Shown: positions 47,072-60,051 of the stretch, one piece after another
How the letters are laid out: each line of letters begins with the position of its first letter
Numbering within the stretch: position 1 is the stretch's first letter
NCBI GenBank assembly: GCA_950295325.1
Contig: OX485804.1
Location: 48,484,001-48,548,000 of the forward strand
Length of the DNA: 64,000 nucleotides
From: Polytrichum commune
Lineage: Eukaryota; Streptophyta; Polytrichopsida; Polytrichales; Polytrichaceae
Reading direction: 5' to 3'
Made by a program: the position numbers and the translations under genes
The notes under the pieces: model-generated
Seen by the model: the letters and a program-made list of their open reading frames with translations, nothing else
What the model was told of the DNA's origin: nothing
The model's database searches: none

Positions 47072-47900
47072 CTTCCCCAAACACACTGTCTGCAAAACTT
47101 TTAACCTCCCAACTTCACCCGGCCGATGGATCCTTCACAAGAACTGCAACTAGACAGACACACAGTGGTGGGATGTGAATCTGAAGACTTTATACGCAAT
47201 CATGCGCAACGTTAACTTAGTCTTTTCTGGGCTGCCATGGGTGGAGTCGGAGGGCATCTTGCTCTTGTTTGGAGAGATTTGGAGCCCAAACGGGATTTGT
47301 GAGCTGACCAGGATCCATTCCCGTGTCAACGCTGCGGTCTTCCGGGATGTTCTCCGGAGACCTGAGCCGCCGCTTCGTTTCTTCAAGAGTGGATTCGTCC
47401 ATTCTCCCAAACCCACAATCCCAGAAACTGCCGCAGTTGTTGAATTTCATAGCATTTCCCCAAGTCACGTGGAGACTTGACATGTTTTCTTTCATTCACA
47501 TGGGACAATTGCGTTGGACTCATATGCTAGTAGTGATACTTTTCCCCACTACACTAACTTAAGCCATTTAGTGAGGCTGCGCTAATAGTGCATGTGAGAA
47601 ATTAGTGAAGGTGATGCTAAATTTCTTCACGCTATGACATTAGTGCCACCAAAAGATCCAGGGTTTCAGGAGCCAAAAGTGCCAAAAACTCTCACCAAAA
47701 TAAATCATGCACTCTGCAAAGACCTTAGAGTAAGCACTAGTTATGATCTTGGAAGATTTGGTAAATAAGCATGTGTTTATGAATTTAGTATCACTTTGTA
47801 AAAATTCCAACCCTCACTAATTTTGAGATTTGACAAAATAGTGCGTGTTTTGGGAATTAGTACCATACGCAATGAATGGGATAATCAATGTAGCCCACTT
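47072..47900. other. SDR upstream region
   Basis: 5' flank of the minus-strand SDR. The segment 47150-47500 is less AT-rich and may include the leader and promoter. No defined promoter motif or other gene is recognised. Confidence 0.35.
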
Positions 47901-47907
47901 CGCTTAG

Positions 47908-50755
47908 GATATGAAGCATGCGATTGCCACAAGATGGTCAGCAAATCCAAATCAAAGCCATAGCCGCTTTCCTCATTGTCTTTGGAGCTCATATGAATAT
48001 CTTATCATTGTCAAAGTGAAGATTCTTGTGCTCATTAAGTGGTCATATAGGTCCCCCAATTATGTGGACTACTTATTGAGTCTAGGATGGTTATCATATT
48101 TTGGGCACATAGACCAATCTCTTTTGAAAATGTGTCTTTTTGGCATTTGTTCTTTAAGGCATGCATAACCACATACAACTCAAATACATGTATCTAATTA
48201 AGAGAAGTAATTGAAGGAGGCACGTCTACCTTATGTGGGTCTTATGTGGTCACTCTAACTTATTCGGGTGGTGGGTTTACACTAGGGTCCAAGACCAAAG
48301 AAACGTCAAAATCGAGCAATCCTACTGGTCGAGAGCAAGGCTACCCAAGGAGCCTACACCATGGTCCGGGTCATAAACTTGGCCCCTACATATTTGTGGC
48401 TTATTCATCTCAAATGACTTGGTCTAGACTAATTTGGAGTCTTTAAAGCTAATATTAGTGTCTCAACTTAAAAATCAACCCATGGGGTGCATATTGTTTC
48501 AAGCTTTATATGTAACTCCCTCTTTCCGTGTAAACGCCTTGGTTCAAAGTTTTGCTCTTGACCAACATGATCACTCAATTTTGAAGTTTCTTTGATCTCG
48601 GACCCTAGTGTAAACCCATCCTTCATTTGACACCTACATTTAAGTGAATACAAGGCAAGGCTTGTAGATATGAATAGACACCAAAAAGACACGTGACATT
48701 GTAAGGAGATTGAACTATGTGCTCAACATACATCCACCATTCTAGGGCAGTACTCAACACAATTGGGAGGGCTTAAGGTCAATTAAGCAGGCCTCAATGG
48801 GACATTTTAAGCTCTACATCCACTTCTCCTATGACACAAAACACACAATTTGTACAATATGATTGTCAATTCCAAATTGCGTATGTAGCCATTTGTCTCT
48901 TAATTTTCAAAGCTCAGATGAATATCTTAATCATTATCAAAATGGAATTTTTGGGTTGCTTAATTGGTCATAAACTACACATTGATGTGCAATTAGGTTG
49001 CCCTCCATTGATTTATCAACATTCTACACTATTTTGGATATGTGTTACCACATTAATAAAATACATTAATATTTTCTATTATGGTTAATTATTTGACTTA
49101 TTAGGAACCGTTGCTTGCAGTGATCTCTCCATTGCTCACTAAACATAATGTCTTTGTGGTGTCTATTCTTAGATTCACAAATAACCACATAGTACTCAAA
49201 CCTAGTTGTCTAATTTTTTAAAGTGACCATGAAAGGCCCTCATAAATCAAAAAGGAGAGATGTCTTCACTTTGAAAAGAGAGTTTGAAGCTTCACTTTCA
49301 CTTCCTACAAACCTTCGAGTCTCATTTTGAAACTTGAAACTTGAAATTACAATATGTGTGATTCATAATTGGCAACATGATGAGATGATTCGTGATTCAA
49401 TCGAATGTTCAAAGCTATCCGTGGCGCTAGAATTGCCTACTAGAGGGCCACATATCTTTATTGCAATTTCGAGTTTCAATTGAAGTTGAAATGCAAAAGT
49501 TATAAGAGGTAAAAGTGAAGATTCTCCTACTCTTTAAATAATCACATAGGCCCTCTCAATTGTGTCTAGTACTGAACCTAGAACAATGACCATATGTCAA
49601 GCACATACTCCAATCTCATTATGACATGCCCCTTTTTGGACTCGGTTGTGAACTACAAGCCTTGCTAGATTCCACTCGTTTATGGGTGTCCAATTCACAA
49701 TCGTGACCGAATAAGGACCACACACCTAAAGAATATGGTATCTTCAACACCACTACACAAAATTTCCAATTTAGTGTGGCATTAGGATTAATGTGCCACA
49801 TATTGATGTGTTCTCCTAATACAAATTATTGAAGCCCCTTTCATAGCAATAATTAACTATGATGGTAGGATAATGCCAACCCACATTCATCTATGTTCAT
49901 GATAAACCATACGGTCAACAGTTCAAACATCAATTAGAGAAGATTTTCCACCCTAACCTCCGTAATATCACCATTTGTAATGTCACTCCCTCTCATATGT
50001 CCCAAAAAACCCTAGGGAATGGATATGCTCAATCTACATTTTCCTCCTCGTTGTCACATTTCCTTCCCGTACATCACAGGCTTTGACATAAAAATAATCC
50101 ACCAAAGAATTCAAACCGCATGTTCGCACACATCACATTGTCATCATCATCATCATTATCGCAATGTTGACTTTGTGTCATTCCATAATGTCACATGCTA
50201 CACGAGTTCTCTGTTATCACGCATCCATGTTAATACTACATACCTCCTTAATATCACGTGGACTTTGGTTGCCATATCCGTGATATTAGGGAGGCTAGAG
50301 TGTGCTAGAAAAATAGTATGGCCCACAAACTTGGGCTAAATTTTCCATCCATGTGACTAGAGTGAAGTGAAGGTAAACGGGCCTAATTCAGTCACCTATC
50401 TTAGTCAAACACCAAAAAGTTATGTGTCTTACAAACTAGATCACGCACTCAAACTATATTGAGTCTTTTAGATTCAATAGTCAACATAAAAAGAGGAGGG
50501 GGAACCTTTATGATCATTCCAGAAGAACGAGACTTTCCATTTATAATAATGAAGTAGATATCTCATATGAACTCCGGAGATTATAAGAACTGCCTTTATT
50601 TATTTGCATCTTCTAGATCATCTTGTATAAAATGCATGTTTAATATTTTAAAATAAGTGGAACATTCAAAACACACACACATTCAAAACCGGTCTAACTT
50701 ACCATTCATTACAATGAGCCGGTTGAACTTTCAAAATATTCGGTTGAAAACTAAG
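47908..50755. other. Repeat-rich intergenic DNA
   Basis: Several full or partial copies of repeat R lie here: 47908-48215 inverse, about 48650-48800 forward, about 48880-49000 and 49490-49720 inverse, 50395-50640 forward. Related blocks at 48240-48300 and 48560-48640 occur in opposite orientations. No coding sequence is recognised. Confidence 0.5.
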
Positions 50756-51150
50756 GGTTGCTTCACACTATGGTTGTCCAAGTCGAGAGGCTGTGGGATT
50801 GGATGGCCAAACGTTGTTGAGAGTCCAAAGAAATGGACTGAAAATAGCCAATTAAATATAGGAATTGGAACTTTCGGCTGGGCATAGTGTGAAGCTTCCG
50901 AAGACCAAGCCCAAAGTCCAAACCTTTGGCCATGAACTCTCACGGCCTCTTGACTTGGGCATCCATAGTTTGAAGCCTCCATAGGCCGAGCCCAAAGTCC
51001 AAAGGAAGAAGGAGCATCCCACTTTATTCTCTGCCCAAAACAACCCCTCCAATCTAACGGCCAAGATCTTGTCAATTTTTTTATATTTTTTATGAAAAAA
51101 AATTGACAACCTCTCGACCATAGTTTGGGTTTCCATTCCTCTTTGACCCA
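50756..51150 (+). repeat. Dispersed repeat C, copy 2
   Basis: Second copy of the repeat at 11785-12165, including 'caacccctccaatctaacgg' and 'catagtttgggtttccattc'. Internal 'catagtgtgaagc' motifs repeat in both orientations, suggesting a small foldback-type element. Confidence 0.6.
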
Positions 51151-51960
51151 AACTTCTTTCGAGAGTCTGTCGCCTTGGTCAAAAAGTATTACCATGTAGG
51201 CATTTTGGAGAGTGATGGCCTTTGGACTTTGGCCTCCAATGTGAAAGGGTTGAGAGGCTGAAATCTTGGTTTCTTGCAATCTCGGGTTGGTGACTATCGA
51301 AATTTTAGAAAACCACGTGAGATAAAAACTAGGGTCAACTTAATTCGTTTAGAGTAAAATTTATAGTTTTGTTAGATCTACCATAGCATTGGAAATATGT
51401 CCCCTACATGATTATATGTAAAATAAGGTGGTGGATAAATCCTTCATTTTAGTAATCAATTAAAAAAAATTAAAAGTCATAGACATAGGATCATCCTAAA
51501 AGTGTGTAGTGGGATCATTAGAATGATTGTGGGTTTGACTACTTGAATGAAGAAGTGTGTAGTTTTTGTTTAAATTTGAATCAATCGCGTTAGTACGGAG
51601 GGAAATGTCGTGGAATTTTTTTAGGGGAAGGAATGTGTTGGCACTCCTCAACGGCTTTTGGGTTTTGTTGTATAGTTGGGTGCATAATTGTATCCTAACC
51701 ATTCACATTGTAAATGTTTGTTACAAGGTTTGAATGGGACTATAGTTGAATGTGTTTGTGAACTCAATCAAAATTTGTTTTTTTATTTTTTATTTTTGAA
51801 TGCAACCTTGTTTTTATTTTTGGAGTAGGTTGTTGTGCAAAATTTCATGTCTCGGCAGAATTGATTGTATTTCTAATTTTGTTCCATCGGTGTTTACAAC
51901 TTGTCTATTTCAACTTGTATATTTTGTTATCTTCATGTTTATTGGTAGCCCTTTAACTAG
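51151..51960. other. Intergenic DNA, no gene recognised
   Basis: AT-rich sequence without recognisable coding or structured repeats, ending at the target site of the retrotransposon. Confidence 0.4.
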
Positions 51961-52149
51961 TATCCAAGTGCTATAATAAACGACACAGCAAATAACCTCC
52001 AAATACTACAAAGTCACACACAAACTGCACCACCCACCCCTCCAAACATCACCGTTAACCCTAGTAAAAAATGGGCCAAATCAAACTATCCAAATACAAT
52101 CCCACACAATAATACCCCTACCCCACAACTTCCAAACTAATCTACCGCT

Positions 52150-53632
52150 AAAATTCCACCCCCAATTCAGCTACTACACGGATGGTTCCTTTATAAAACC
52201 CAAAGAAATTGCCCCTGGGGAATGGAGAAGAGAAAGAGCTGGATACGGTATCTACAGCCCCAAAGGCTTAAATATCGCCAAAAGACTCCATGGGCATCAA
52301 AACATACTGCGCGCAGAAATGATGGCTATACACAAAACACTAAGAATCATCAATACACAATTCCCTAATGAACCCGCATTCATATTCACAGACAGTCTAA
52401 ATGTACTATACTTACTCAACACACAAATCAAACACCCCACTCTCCATAATAACCACCCAGACCAAACCACACTCAACTCCATGGTAAAAATCCTTCAAAA
52501 CCGTACACAACCAATCACACTATACAAAGTTAGAGCACATGTTAACATTGACGGTAACGAAAAAGCAGATAAACTAGCAAAAGAAGGGTTAGAATTAGAA
52601 CATAGAATTGCCATCCACCCATACGAACATGTCCACGCCACCCCGTACTATTATCAAAAAGACGTCTGGGCCTCGATGGCAGACGTCCCAGATAAAGGCC
52701 CAGTAAGGTTCCTAGAAAAACAAATTAAAAAATACGATAGGGAAACCAATATAGCAATCATGGCCACACAAACCCCCAACACGTGTAAATGGACAGAAAA
52801 TATAGACATAGACAAAGAAATGTCAAACGAATTCTGGACAAATCCCTCAATCACCGACAAACAAAAATCATGTCTTATTAAATTCCGCACAGGAACATAC
52901 ATGGGTAATGCTAGGAAACAAATGTTCTTCGGCCACCAAAGATATCCCTCTATTACGTGTCCCATATGCAATTCAAACGAACCAGACACATGGCTACATG
53001 TACTACTTAAATGTAAACAACAACATATACACTCACTTAGAGTTAAAAGACATAACAAAGCAGTCGGAGAAATTAGGAAGCTCCTAATCTCGTCCGAAAA
53101 ATCCCGATGCTTTACTCTCATGAATGCCGATACCTTCAATAATAATCCCCAAGAAAACACTGTCCCAAACTGGCTACTCCCCTGCACATGTAACACACAA
53201 AGATGTCACTGCAACACAAGATTTCGACCTGATATACTTTGCGTTAAAGGGTTACCGTATCAAAATGACCCTCCCATTGACATTGACCCTAACCTCACCA
53301 TACAATTTATTGAATTCACATATTGCAACGATAGATTCTCCCCAGAAACAATAGAAGCAAAAATCAACAAATACAAACCACTAATTGATAGTATCGCTTC
53401 CAGAGGATGGAAAATCGAACCACTTATTGTCATCACAGCCGGGGCCCGAGCTACGACCCACATCCCATCTATGAAAATACTAGAGAACAACCTCAGAATA
53501 CCCATAGTTACCATCAAAAATACCTTTAAAAACATTAATACCATTGCAATACAATATGCCATGTCCATCCTCCTTCATAAAAGGAGGATCGAAAACCACC
53601 AACCGCTCCCCCAAAATTTAGACCCTCCATAA
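52150..53632 (+). pseudogene. LINE ORF2 C-terminal part with RNase H domain
   Basis: The frame is open to the stop at 53630-53632 and carries an RNase H fold with all four acidic residues: YTDGS (Asp codon 52181-52183), RAEM (Glu 52316-52318), FTDSL (Asp 52391-52393) and GNEKADKLAK (Asp 52568-52570). Next come a LINE-type Cys/His motif (CPICNSNEP...H...C) and a Cys-rich block (CTCNTQRCHC), then a C-terminal region I do not recognise (FIEFTYCNDRFSPETIEAKI). The endonuclease and reverse transcriptase domains are missing through 5' truncation. RNase H downstream of RT occurs in several LINE clades, so the clade is left open. Confidence 0.85.
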
Positions 53633-53734
53633 AACTCAAAAACTTATATAATATTTAATAACTATATACAACTCAGGATGAGGGATTGGTGCCGGTTGGT
53701 TGGTACAAATTTCTTGCCTTTTACTCATTTGCAG

Positions 53735-53870
53735 CACCAAGTCATGTGTTACACATTAGGCGATCAAACGGACCCAACAGGAATCGAACCCGGACCGTCT
53801 TAACCCAAACATCCTCACACAACCAACCGAGGAATCATGACTTGGCGTACACCCTTACAACAAAACCACT
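53735..53870 (-). repeat. tRNA-like block in the LINE 3' UTR
   Basis: On the minus strand, CCGGGTTCGATTCCTG is a perfect pol III B-box and T-arm-like sequence, with TTCCTCGGTTGGTTG upstream as a possible A box. No full cloverleaf is evident. It may be a SINE inserted in an ancestor of the LINE or a native part of its 3' UTR. Confidence 0.4.
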
Positions 53871-54087
53871 AGCTATACTTAAAAGGCATACACCCATGTG
53901 GGCCATGATGGGCCCGTGTTATTTGTTCCCTGGCTACTATAGTGTCCATCCTCGAAAGAGGAGAGTAGTTTTGTCCCAGCTTCCCCATGTCCTGTGGACA
54001 TCGGGTTGTTGGCATTACGAACGGACACTCTATTCACGCCGGCCCCTCAAAGGGACCGGAGTTTCTATCTATCTATCCAAGTGCTAT

Positions 54088-54590
54088 TGGTTGTGTTTTG
54101 AATGGTACTTTGAATGGTTTAGGATTGTTATTACTAACTGAAACCAAATGATTGACTATTTGTATGATATGGAATGTTTGTTGCTCACATAGTTAGTTTC
54201 ACAATGCTATAGTATTCCGTCCACTATTTGGTACTTGTACAATTTATTTATAAAACAATTTGTGCAAGAAATTAGCCTCTTTGAAAAATTACAAATAAAT
54301 ATAGGTGCTAAAAAATACGCCAAAGTAGCCTTTTATCTACAAAGAAGGAGGGGGGAAATACTGAGAGTGCATAAATAACCTCCCATTAAATACCCTATTA
54401 TCACACATGGTTACAAAACATAAGCGGGTGTAATCGCCCCAAGCTTGCAATTTGATTGGTGGAAATCAACAGCCTCTCAACCTTCAGTTGTCGTGGAAGC
54501 AGCCATAAGAATTGAGATGAACCGCCAACCAATTTTGTTCAAAGAATCTATGATACATACTTAAAATATCAATAAAGAACATTCAAACGA
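54088..54590. other. Intergenic DNA after the retrotransposon
   Basis: No gene, RNA or structured repeat recognised. Confidence 0.35.
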
Positions 54591-54605
54591 CGTCAACGTG
54601 TGACC

Positions 54606-54710
54606 GGTTGGACTTGGAAACACTTGGACCTCAACAATGTCCAGGGATATTTTTGGACATAATCAATCAAGATCCTAGTGTTTCCAAGTCCAACTGGTCG
54701 CATGTTGTGA
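54606..54710. repeat. Short inverted repeat
   Basis: GACCGGTTGGACTTGGAAAC is mirrored about 60 bp later by GTTTCCAAGTCCAACTGGTC with one mismatch. The structure is a hairpin-type MITE relic or a local palindrome. Confidence 0.6.
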
Positions 54711-54939
54711 TCTTTCACTTTTTTTAATTATTAATGTACGGCACATTCCATAGGCTCCTCCAAAACTGATGGGTGATTCTGCTAAAGTCTTGAACTTCCA
54801 CCAGTTATTTCTCAAACTCAACCGGTTCATTTCTAACTACACCTTTTTGTCTAATTAGTGTGGGTTACCATTTAGAGTTACACATTACTATAACATGGTT
54901 ATTGAGAACATCATTTTTTAACCCAAATGGCATAAGTAC

Positions 54940-55279
54940 ACTAAATAGGTAGATTAGTGTTAGATGAAGATTAGTGCTAGATGCAATAGTTACCTAAAAC
55001 ACTAATTTTCAACTGATATTACAATTAGTGTTTGAATAGGGTTTGAAAAAATCATACCTTTTACGAGGTTCTCATATTCTTCTTCCTTCAATTCTTCATT
55101 CCAAGATTTACAAAATATCATCTAACACTAAATGCGCTCATGTAAATATTTAAAGTTACTACTTGGTACAAATAGTGTTAGAGTTGACATTTAGTGTTCT
55201 AACACTATAGAGACAATTTACATTTAGCGTTTTCGTCGACTATTAGTGTTTCCAACACTAATCTACCTATTTAGTGTAG
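54940..55279. mobile_element. MITE B, complete
   Basis: TIRs start CACTAAATAGGTAGATTAGT and end with the inverse ACTAATCTACCTATTTAGTG. TA lies on each side. It is about 340 bp with no coding. The first bases match the TIR of MITE A, so both families may be moved by the same transposase. Confidence 0.7.
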
Positions 55280-55280
55280 T

Positions 55281-56284
55281 TAATACGCACACCAAAGAAC
55301 ATGACATAACTTAGTTGATACAAAAAAAAACAAACAATAACGTCGGTCAAAAGTTATACTAGCAACACATAACTCCCAATGGTCACTAATTAGACAATTT
55401 TAGTGTACCCCATGCATTGGATCTTGATCGAATTTTGCCCATTTTTTTTAAGTCCGAGTCTTCAATAAGGCGGGCATGTGTTAGTAGTAGCCCAGTCAAA
55501 GGGTGACCTAGCAGCATGCTTCTTCAAAGATCCCGAGCTCGTGTTTTTTTTTAAAGTATTATTGTCCGGTTAGTTAACTAACTTAGCTGCCACTTCCAAC
55601 AACCATGTGGTCCTTTTTGCCTCCGAGCGATTGACTCTCGAGGTCATAAGTCAAAGCTTGTGGGGTTAGTAAGTGATCTATGGGTGGCAATTTTTTCCTT
55701 CTAATGTCTTGTAAGTCCAACTTTGTAAGGTAGACTTGGGTCGTAAGCTATACTATGCAACCCTTAGGGCCACTTCCCACACGAGCCAAGAGCCGTGACC
55801 ATGAAATTGTGAGAGCCCAAAAGAAAGTGTCCAAAGGCCGTCCCTAGATGCCTCCAAACTCATGTAGTGTGGTCACGGACCCTCAAGTGTAGTGTGAAGT
55901 CACATGTGACCGGGCCCTCAACCAAATGCTATTTCAATGAATTTTTATTCATGCGGGTCTTTGTGCATGATGAAATAGGATAAACCAATGGTTGTGAGCG
56001 TTCAGAGTGCCATGGTCTCCTGGCTTTGTGTTAGGCCTACCTCCAAGAGATGGTTTTTGAAAATAATTCAAGTGACCATGAAACATGATCCATTTGATGC
56101 CATGTAGGAATTCATGTAGACTTCACATCCATCTTGCATTCATATACTCCGTTGGTCCCTCAAGCATAGTGTGAAGCGAACTTGGATTGGCTCCGCCTTT
56201 TCCACCATTGAGAGTGCTTGAAGTGTAATGGTCACGGGCTCTAAGTCTTGTGTTTGAAGTGGCCCTTATTTGGTTATTTTTCTT
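55281..56284. other. Intergenic DNA, no gene recognised
   Basis: A region at about 55760-55910 resembles parts of repeat C in style ('gtgagagcccaaaagaaagt', 'gtgtagtgtgaag') but is too diverged to join. No gene is seen. Confidence 0.4.
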
Positions 56285-56945
56285 GATCCGAAACCTATAT
56301 GTGAGTGGTATGTGGTGAGGTGTGGCTCAAAGAACAAATACAAGAAAGACATGTGTTTATGAAGGATTGGACTTTGTGTTCAAAATATGAAAACCATTGG
56401 GAGGGGGACTATACGACCATTTAATGAGCATGAGAATCTTCACTTTGGTAATGAATAAGTTATTCATATGAAGCTCTGGAAATGATGTTGAGGAAAGTGG
56501 CTACAACTATGATTTGGAACTGCTGACAATCTCATACTAATCACAAGTTTCATATCCTAGGAGAAGTGGGTTAGTTGGAGAAGTAACCATTTAAGACCCA
56601 TCTATCTTAATTAGACACCTTTCTCTTTGTACCCACTTCTTGTAAGATATGCGATTGGTGCGAGATGATTAGCAAATCCAAATCATGCCCAGAGCCATTT
56701 TGCCTCATAATTTGTGGAGCTCATATTAATATATAATATTCATTATCAAAGTGAAGATTCTCATGCTTGTTAAATGGTCATATAGGTTTTGTCGATTATG
56801 TTGACTATTGAACCTAGAATGATTAGCATATTTTGAGCATGTAGTCCAATCTCTTTTAAACACATGTATTTTTGGTGTTTGTTGTTAGATCTACACTTAT
56901 CACATACCGCTCAAATACAGGGTGTCGATATTATCGATGTATTGG
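56285..56945. repeat. Inverted pair of repeat R
   Basis: A forward copy (56285-56590) is followed about 40 bp later by an inverse copy (56632-56945), so the two can pair as arms of about 250-300 bp. Matching blocks include 'gagcatgagaatcttcactt' and its inverse 'aagtgaagattctcatgctt'. No coding. Confidence 0.65.
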
Positions 56946-58112
56946 ATTTAAGCACGTCTATCTTGTTACTTATGATCGAGTTATGGAAGTACATGAGCTT
57001 CTTAACTCCTCAAGCCAAAAAGTAGTTGCGAGTAGTTTTCAAAGAAACATTGCATAAAACATGAGGCAACTTGAGATGAAAGACTTTTAATGCTCAAACA
57101 TTGTTTGCTCAAAAGTATCTTATAATTAACATAGTTTGAAAGATAAAAATAAGATAAAATACAATCATTTGTAGAAATGATGCTAAAAATGGATTAAATA
57201 TTGCATGGACTTTTATGTTGTATTGTACTTGATCGTATTTCCGACCTTAATCTCAACTTATTCCTTCAATCAAAGAATCTTAATATAAATGTAGAGCTTT
57301 TTTAACGAGAGTTTCATTTCTAAGGAGTGACTAAAGGTGAAGTTATCAACTTAGTTATGTTTATGTATAAGTAGTCTCCAAGACCATATCGAGATTCTTT
57401 GACATTTAAGGGTTAAATTTCTACATCATCTTGAACAAATCGGTTGAAAATATTTATTCACAATAACTTTTTGTGGGTGGACAAAAGCAAGGTGGCATTT
57501 GTCTCGCAAAAATAATTTGCACACATAATCACACCGTTTACCACACCAAGAGGAAGTAAAGCAGCCATGATTCCTAAGTTCCAAACCAATTTACTTATTG
57601 AGAGCATGACCGCATGTTCTCAATATGGACACCTCTAAATCCATACTACCAATTTAAAGGTGAAACTCGTATAGTTGAAGAAAACAAGTTCCCAAGTGTT
57701 CTCATTATCACTAATTTAGAGGTGCTCTTTCCCCTTTAAAATTTTCCACTCCTTCAAAAATGCAACTTCTAGAGAAGTGAGCTTCATTCCTTCTACAAGG
57801 GAGTCAACTATCACCATCTCACAATCTTTGACCAAATAGAATCTTAACTTCAACTCTTTTTGTGTACAACCTTGTAGATTATAAAATATCAATTTTGATC
57901 TTGAGACCCACAATTTATAATGCTCTCAATAAGTAAATTGTGGGTCATATAGAGGACCACTCCCCTCTAAAATAATGTTACCTAATTGAACATCCCATTG
58001 TGTTAGTGTCTAGTGTACAACGTGTGGTCAAACTCTTACATAAGATGTGTGGGCATATATATATATATACATATATATATAGACCTTATGTTGTCGCTCA
58101 TTTACTTATTAA
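56946..58112. other. Intergenic DNA, no gene recognised
   Basis: AT-rich, no recognisable gene. TA-rich repeats lie at 58057-58080. Confidence 0.4.
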
Positions 58113-58116
58113 ATGG

Positions 58117-58136
58117 ACACACACACACACACACAC

Positions 58137-58171
<35 letters not shown>
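58117..58171. repeat. Palindromic AC/GT microsatellite
   Basis: Ten AC units, then ATAT, then about fifteen GT units, forming a perfect palindrome of about 20 bp per arm plus extra GT. It can extrude as a cruciform. Confidence 0.9.
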
Positions 58172-58172
<1 letters not shown>

Positions 58173-58384
58173 CTCAGTCATAATGGTGGGGGCCAAGTTC
58201 AAAGAGGTGAGCATCCAACCCTGTCCAATGTCCAAATGGTGAAGGGTTTGGTTCGAGGGTCAAATCTTGATTGGACTTTAATCAATTCAAGACCCCACAA
58301 TATAAAATAGTAATTTAGTCTAAGGATACAAAGTTTCATTGTTACATACTAGGTTGGGGTACCTCATAATTGACACATAAGGTA

Positions 58385-59709
58385 GACGTGCCTAAGTCCA
58401 ACGTAGGAATAATTTGGACACCTTTGTTTGAGCGGTATGTGGTTAGATGTGGATCTAAGAATGGACACCAAAAAGATATGTGTTTCAAAGAGGATGGACT
58501 ATGTGTTCAAAATATGTTGCCATTCTAGGCTCTTCAATCAACATAAATGTGGGGACCTAAATGACCACTTAATAAGCATAAGAATCTTCAATTTAATAAT
58601 GAATACTTAAGGAATCCAAACAAGATCCAAAAATCATGAGGCAAATGGCTACATGCACAATTTGGACCTACAAATCATCTTGTACTAATTGCATGTTTCA
58701 TATCTTACTAGACATGAATGCACAAAGGAAAAATTATCTAAATAAATATGGTTGAATCTAAAAGTGGCACTTTCATTTTGAAATTCTTTTTTAAGCATGT
58801 CAAATAGCTTGGAATATTTTCAAATAATTTGTAGATTTGCAAACAATAAAGAGTCTACAAAAATTTGCCAAAATAGCAATTTCATATGCAACATACAAAT
58901 ATTTGCAAAGTTTTTTGTTTTTAAAATGAGCCTTTTACTATTCACTAGGTGGGTCCATTGATTGCTAGGTGAGAATCATCACAAAATGAACCTTGTTGCC
59001 AGTGAGAGTCTTCTATTATATGAATGTGATATCCTCCCTTTGTATATCACTTCTTACATCACATCTATAGATTGAATATGGTTGGGTAGTGTTTGTATGT
59101 GCCAACCAACTAATGCTATTTCAAGTGTTCAATGGGCGCATGGAAGTCTATTGACCCATGGCCACGGCCCTCCACATTCTAGTAGGCAACCAAAATGTGG
59201 TTGGTTGGTTGGTTGGTTGGTTGTTGTTGTTGTTGTTATCTTCATGAGAACACCTCCAACCCCCTATTATCTAGAATCTAGTGGGTGAGCGGCCTACATG
59301 GAAACCCACCCTAAGAATATGGACATCAAATTCATCCCCAATGTGAGATTATTTTTACTTTCTTAACAAGGGGTTAGTAGAAGTAGATAACAAAACAATC
59401 TCTTATTGGTCGTCGGTTTGTTTAAGCATGTGAGCCACAAGGAGGAAGTGCCCATTGCAAGTGAACTTGGATCCACATGTTTTAGGTTGTCATTAGCATA
59501 TAAGGAAAACGTCTCCAAAATAGGTTAGTCAATGTAACAAGGGGTGCATGATCATAACACTTACCGAGGGGGAGGATGAGAACATCCATTACTACAATAA
59601 AGCCCATAAATTGGTTGGCTTTTGAGTTCGTGCTAATGTCTTTTTCAAGCTCTTTCATCAAGTGTGCAATTGTGACAAGATGAAATATGAAATTTTTGTC
59701 ATATGGATT
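58385..59709. other. Repeat R copy and intergenic DNA
   Basis: A forward copy of repeat R occupies about 58385-58715. The remainder holds a GGTT/GTT microsatellite near 59202-59236 and no gene. Confidence 0.45.
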
Positions 59710-60051
59710 TTTTTGCCATTATGGTAACTTATCGGATGACACTTCTTATCAATAAATGAACAAAATATTGTCATAAATGATGGATGAGTTCATCCATTGG
59801 CCAAAACCCTACCTTCTCTTGTCAGCAACTTGAGCTGAAATATTATCATGGATGATTGAAAATTTGGATGAAAATTCACTTGGTAAGTGATAGTATTTGC
59901 AACACTGTGGGTCTATAATCCCCCAAAAAATTACAAAGGAATAAAACATAATGTTGGGTTAACGTTTAGTGTTGGTGACACTATACTGCGGTTTACAATT
60001 AGTATTGAGCAAGACAATTAGAATTGGTGACACTAAACATCATATTTAGTG
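59710..60051 (+). mobile_element. MITE A copy 3
   Basis: Shares 'gatggatgagttcatccatt', 'cttgtcagcaacttg', 'aatgttgggttaac' and the right end TTTAGTG with flanking TA. The left TIR is eroded. It faces copy 4 across a PPR fragment. Confidence 0.75.

Larger units (their letters stand above)
51975..54073 (+). mobile_element. Non-LTR retrotransposon, 5'-truncated
   Basis: The 2.1 kb insert is flanked by the 14-bp duplication TATCCAAGTGCTAT (51961-51974 and 54074-54087) and ends in CTAT repeats. It keeps only the C-terminal part of ORF2 and the 3' UTR. The missing 5' part, variable-length duplication and simple-repeat tail are typical of LINE insertion. Its 3' end recurs at 36913-37017. Confidence 0.92.

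Noticed and set aside
47150-47495. Possible upstream gene on the minus strand before the SDR
   Set aside because: Overlapping frames on both strands have no recognisable motif; a leader or promoter region of the SDR is more likely.
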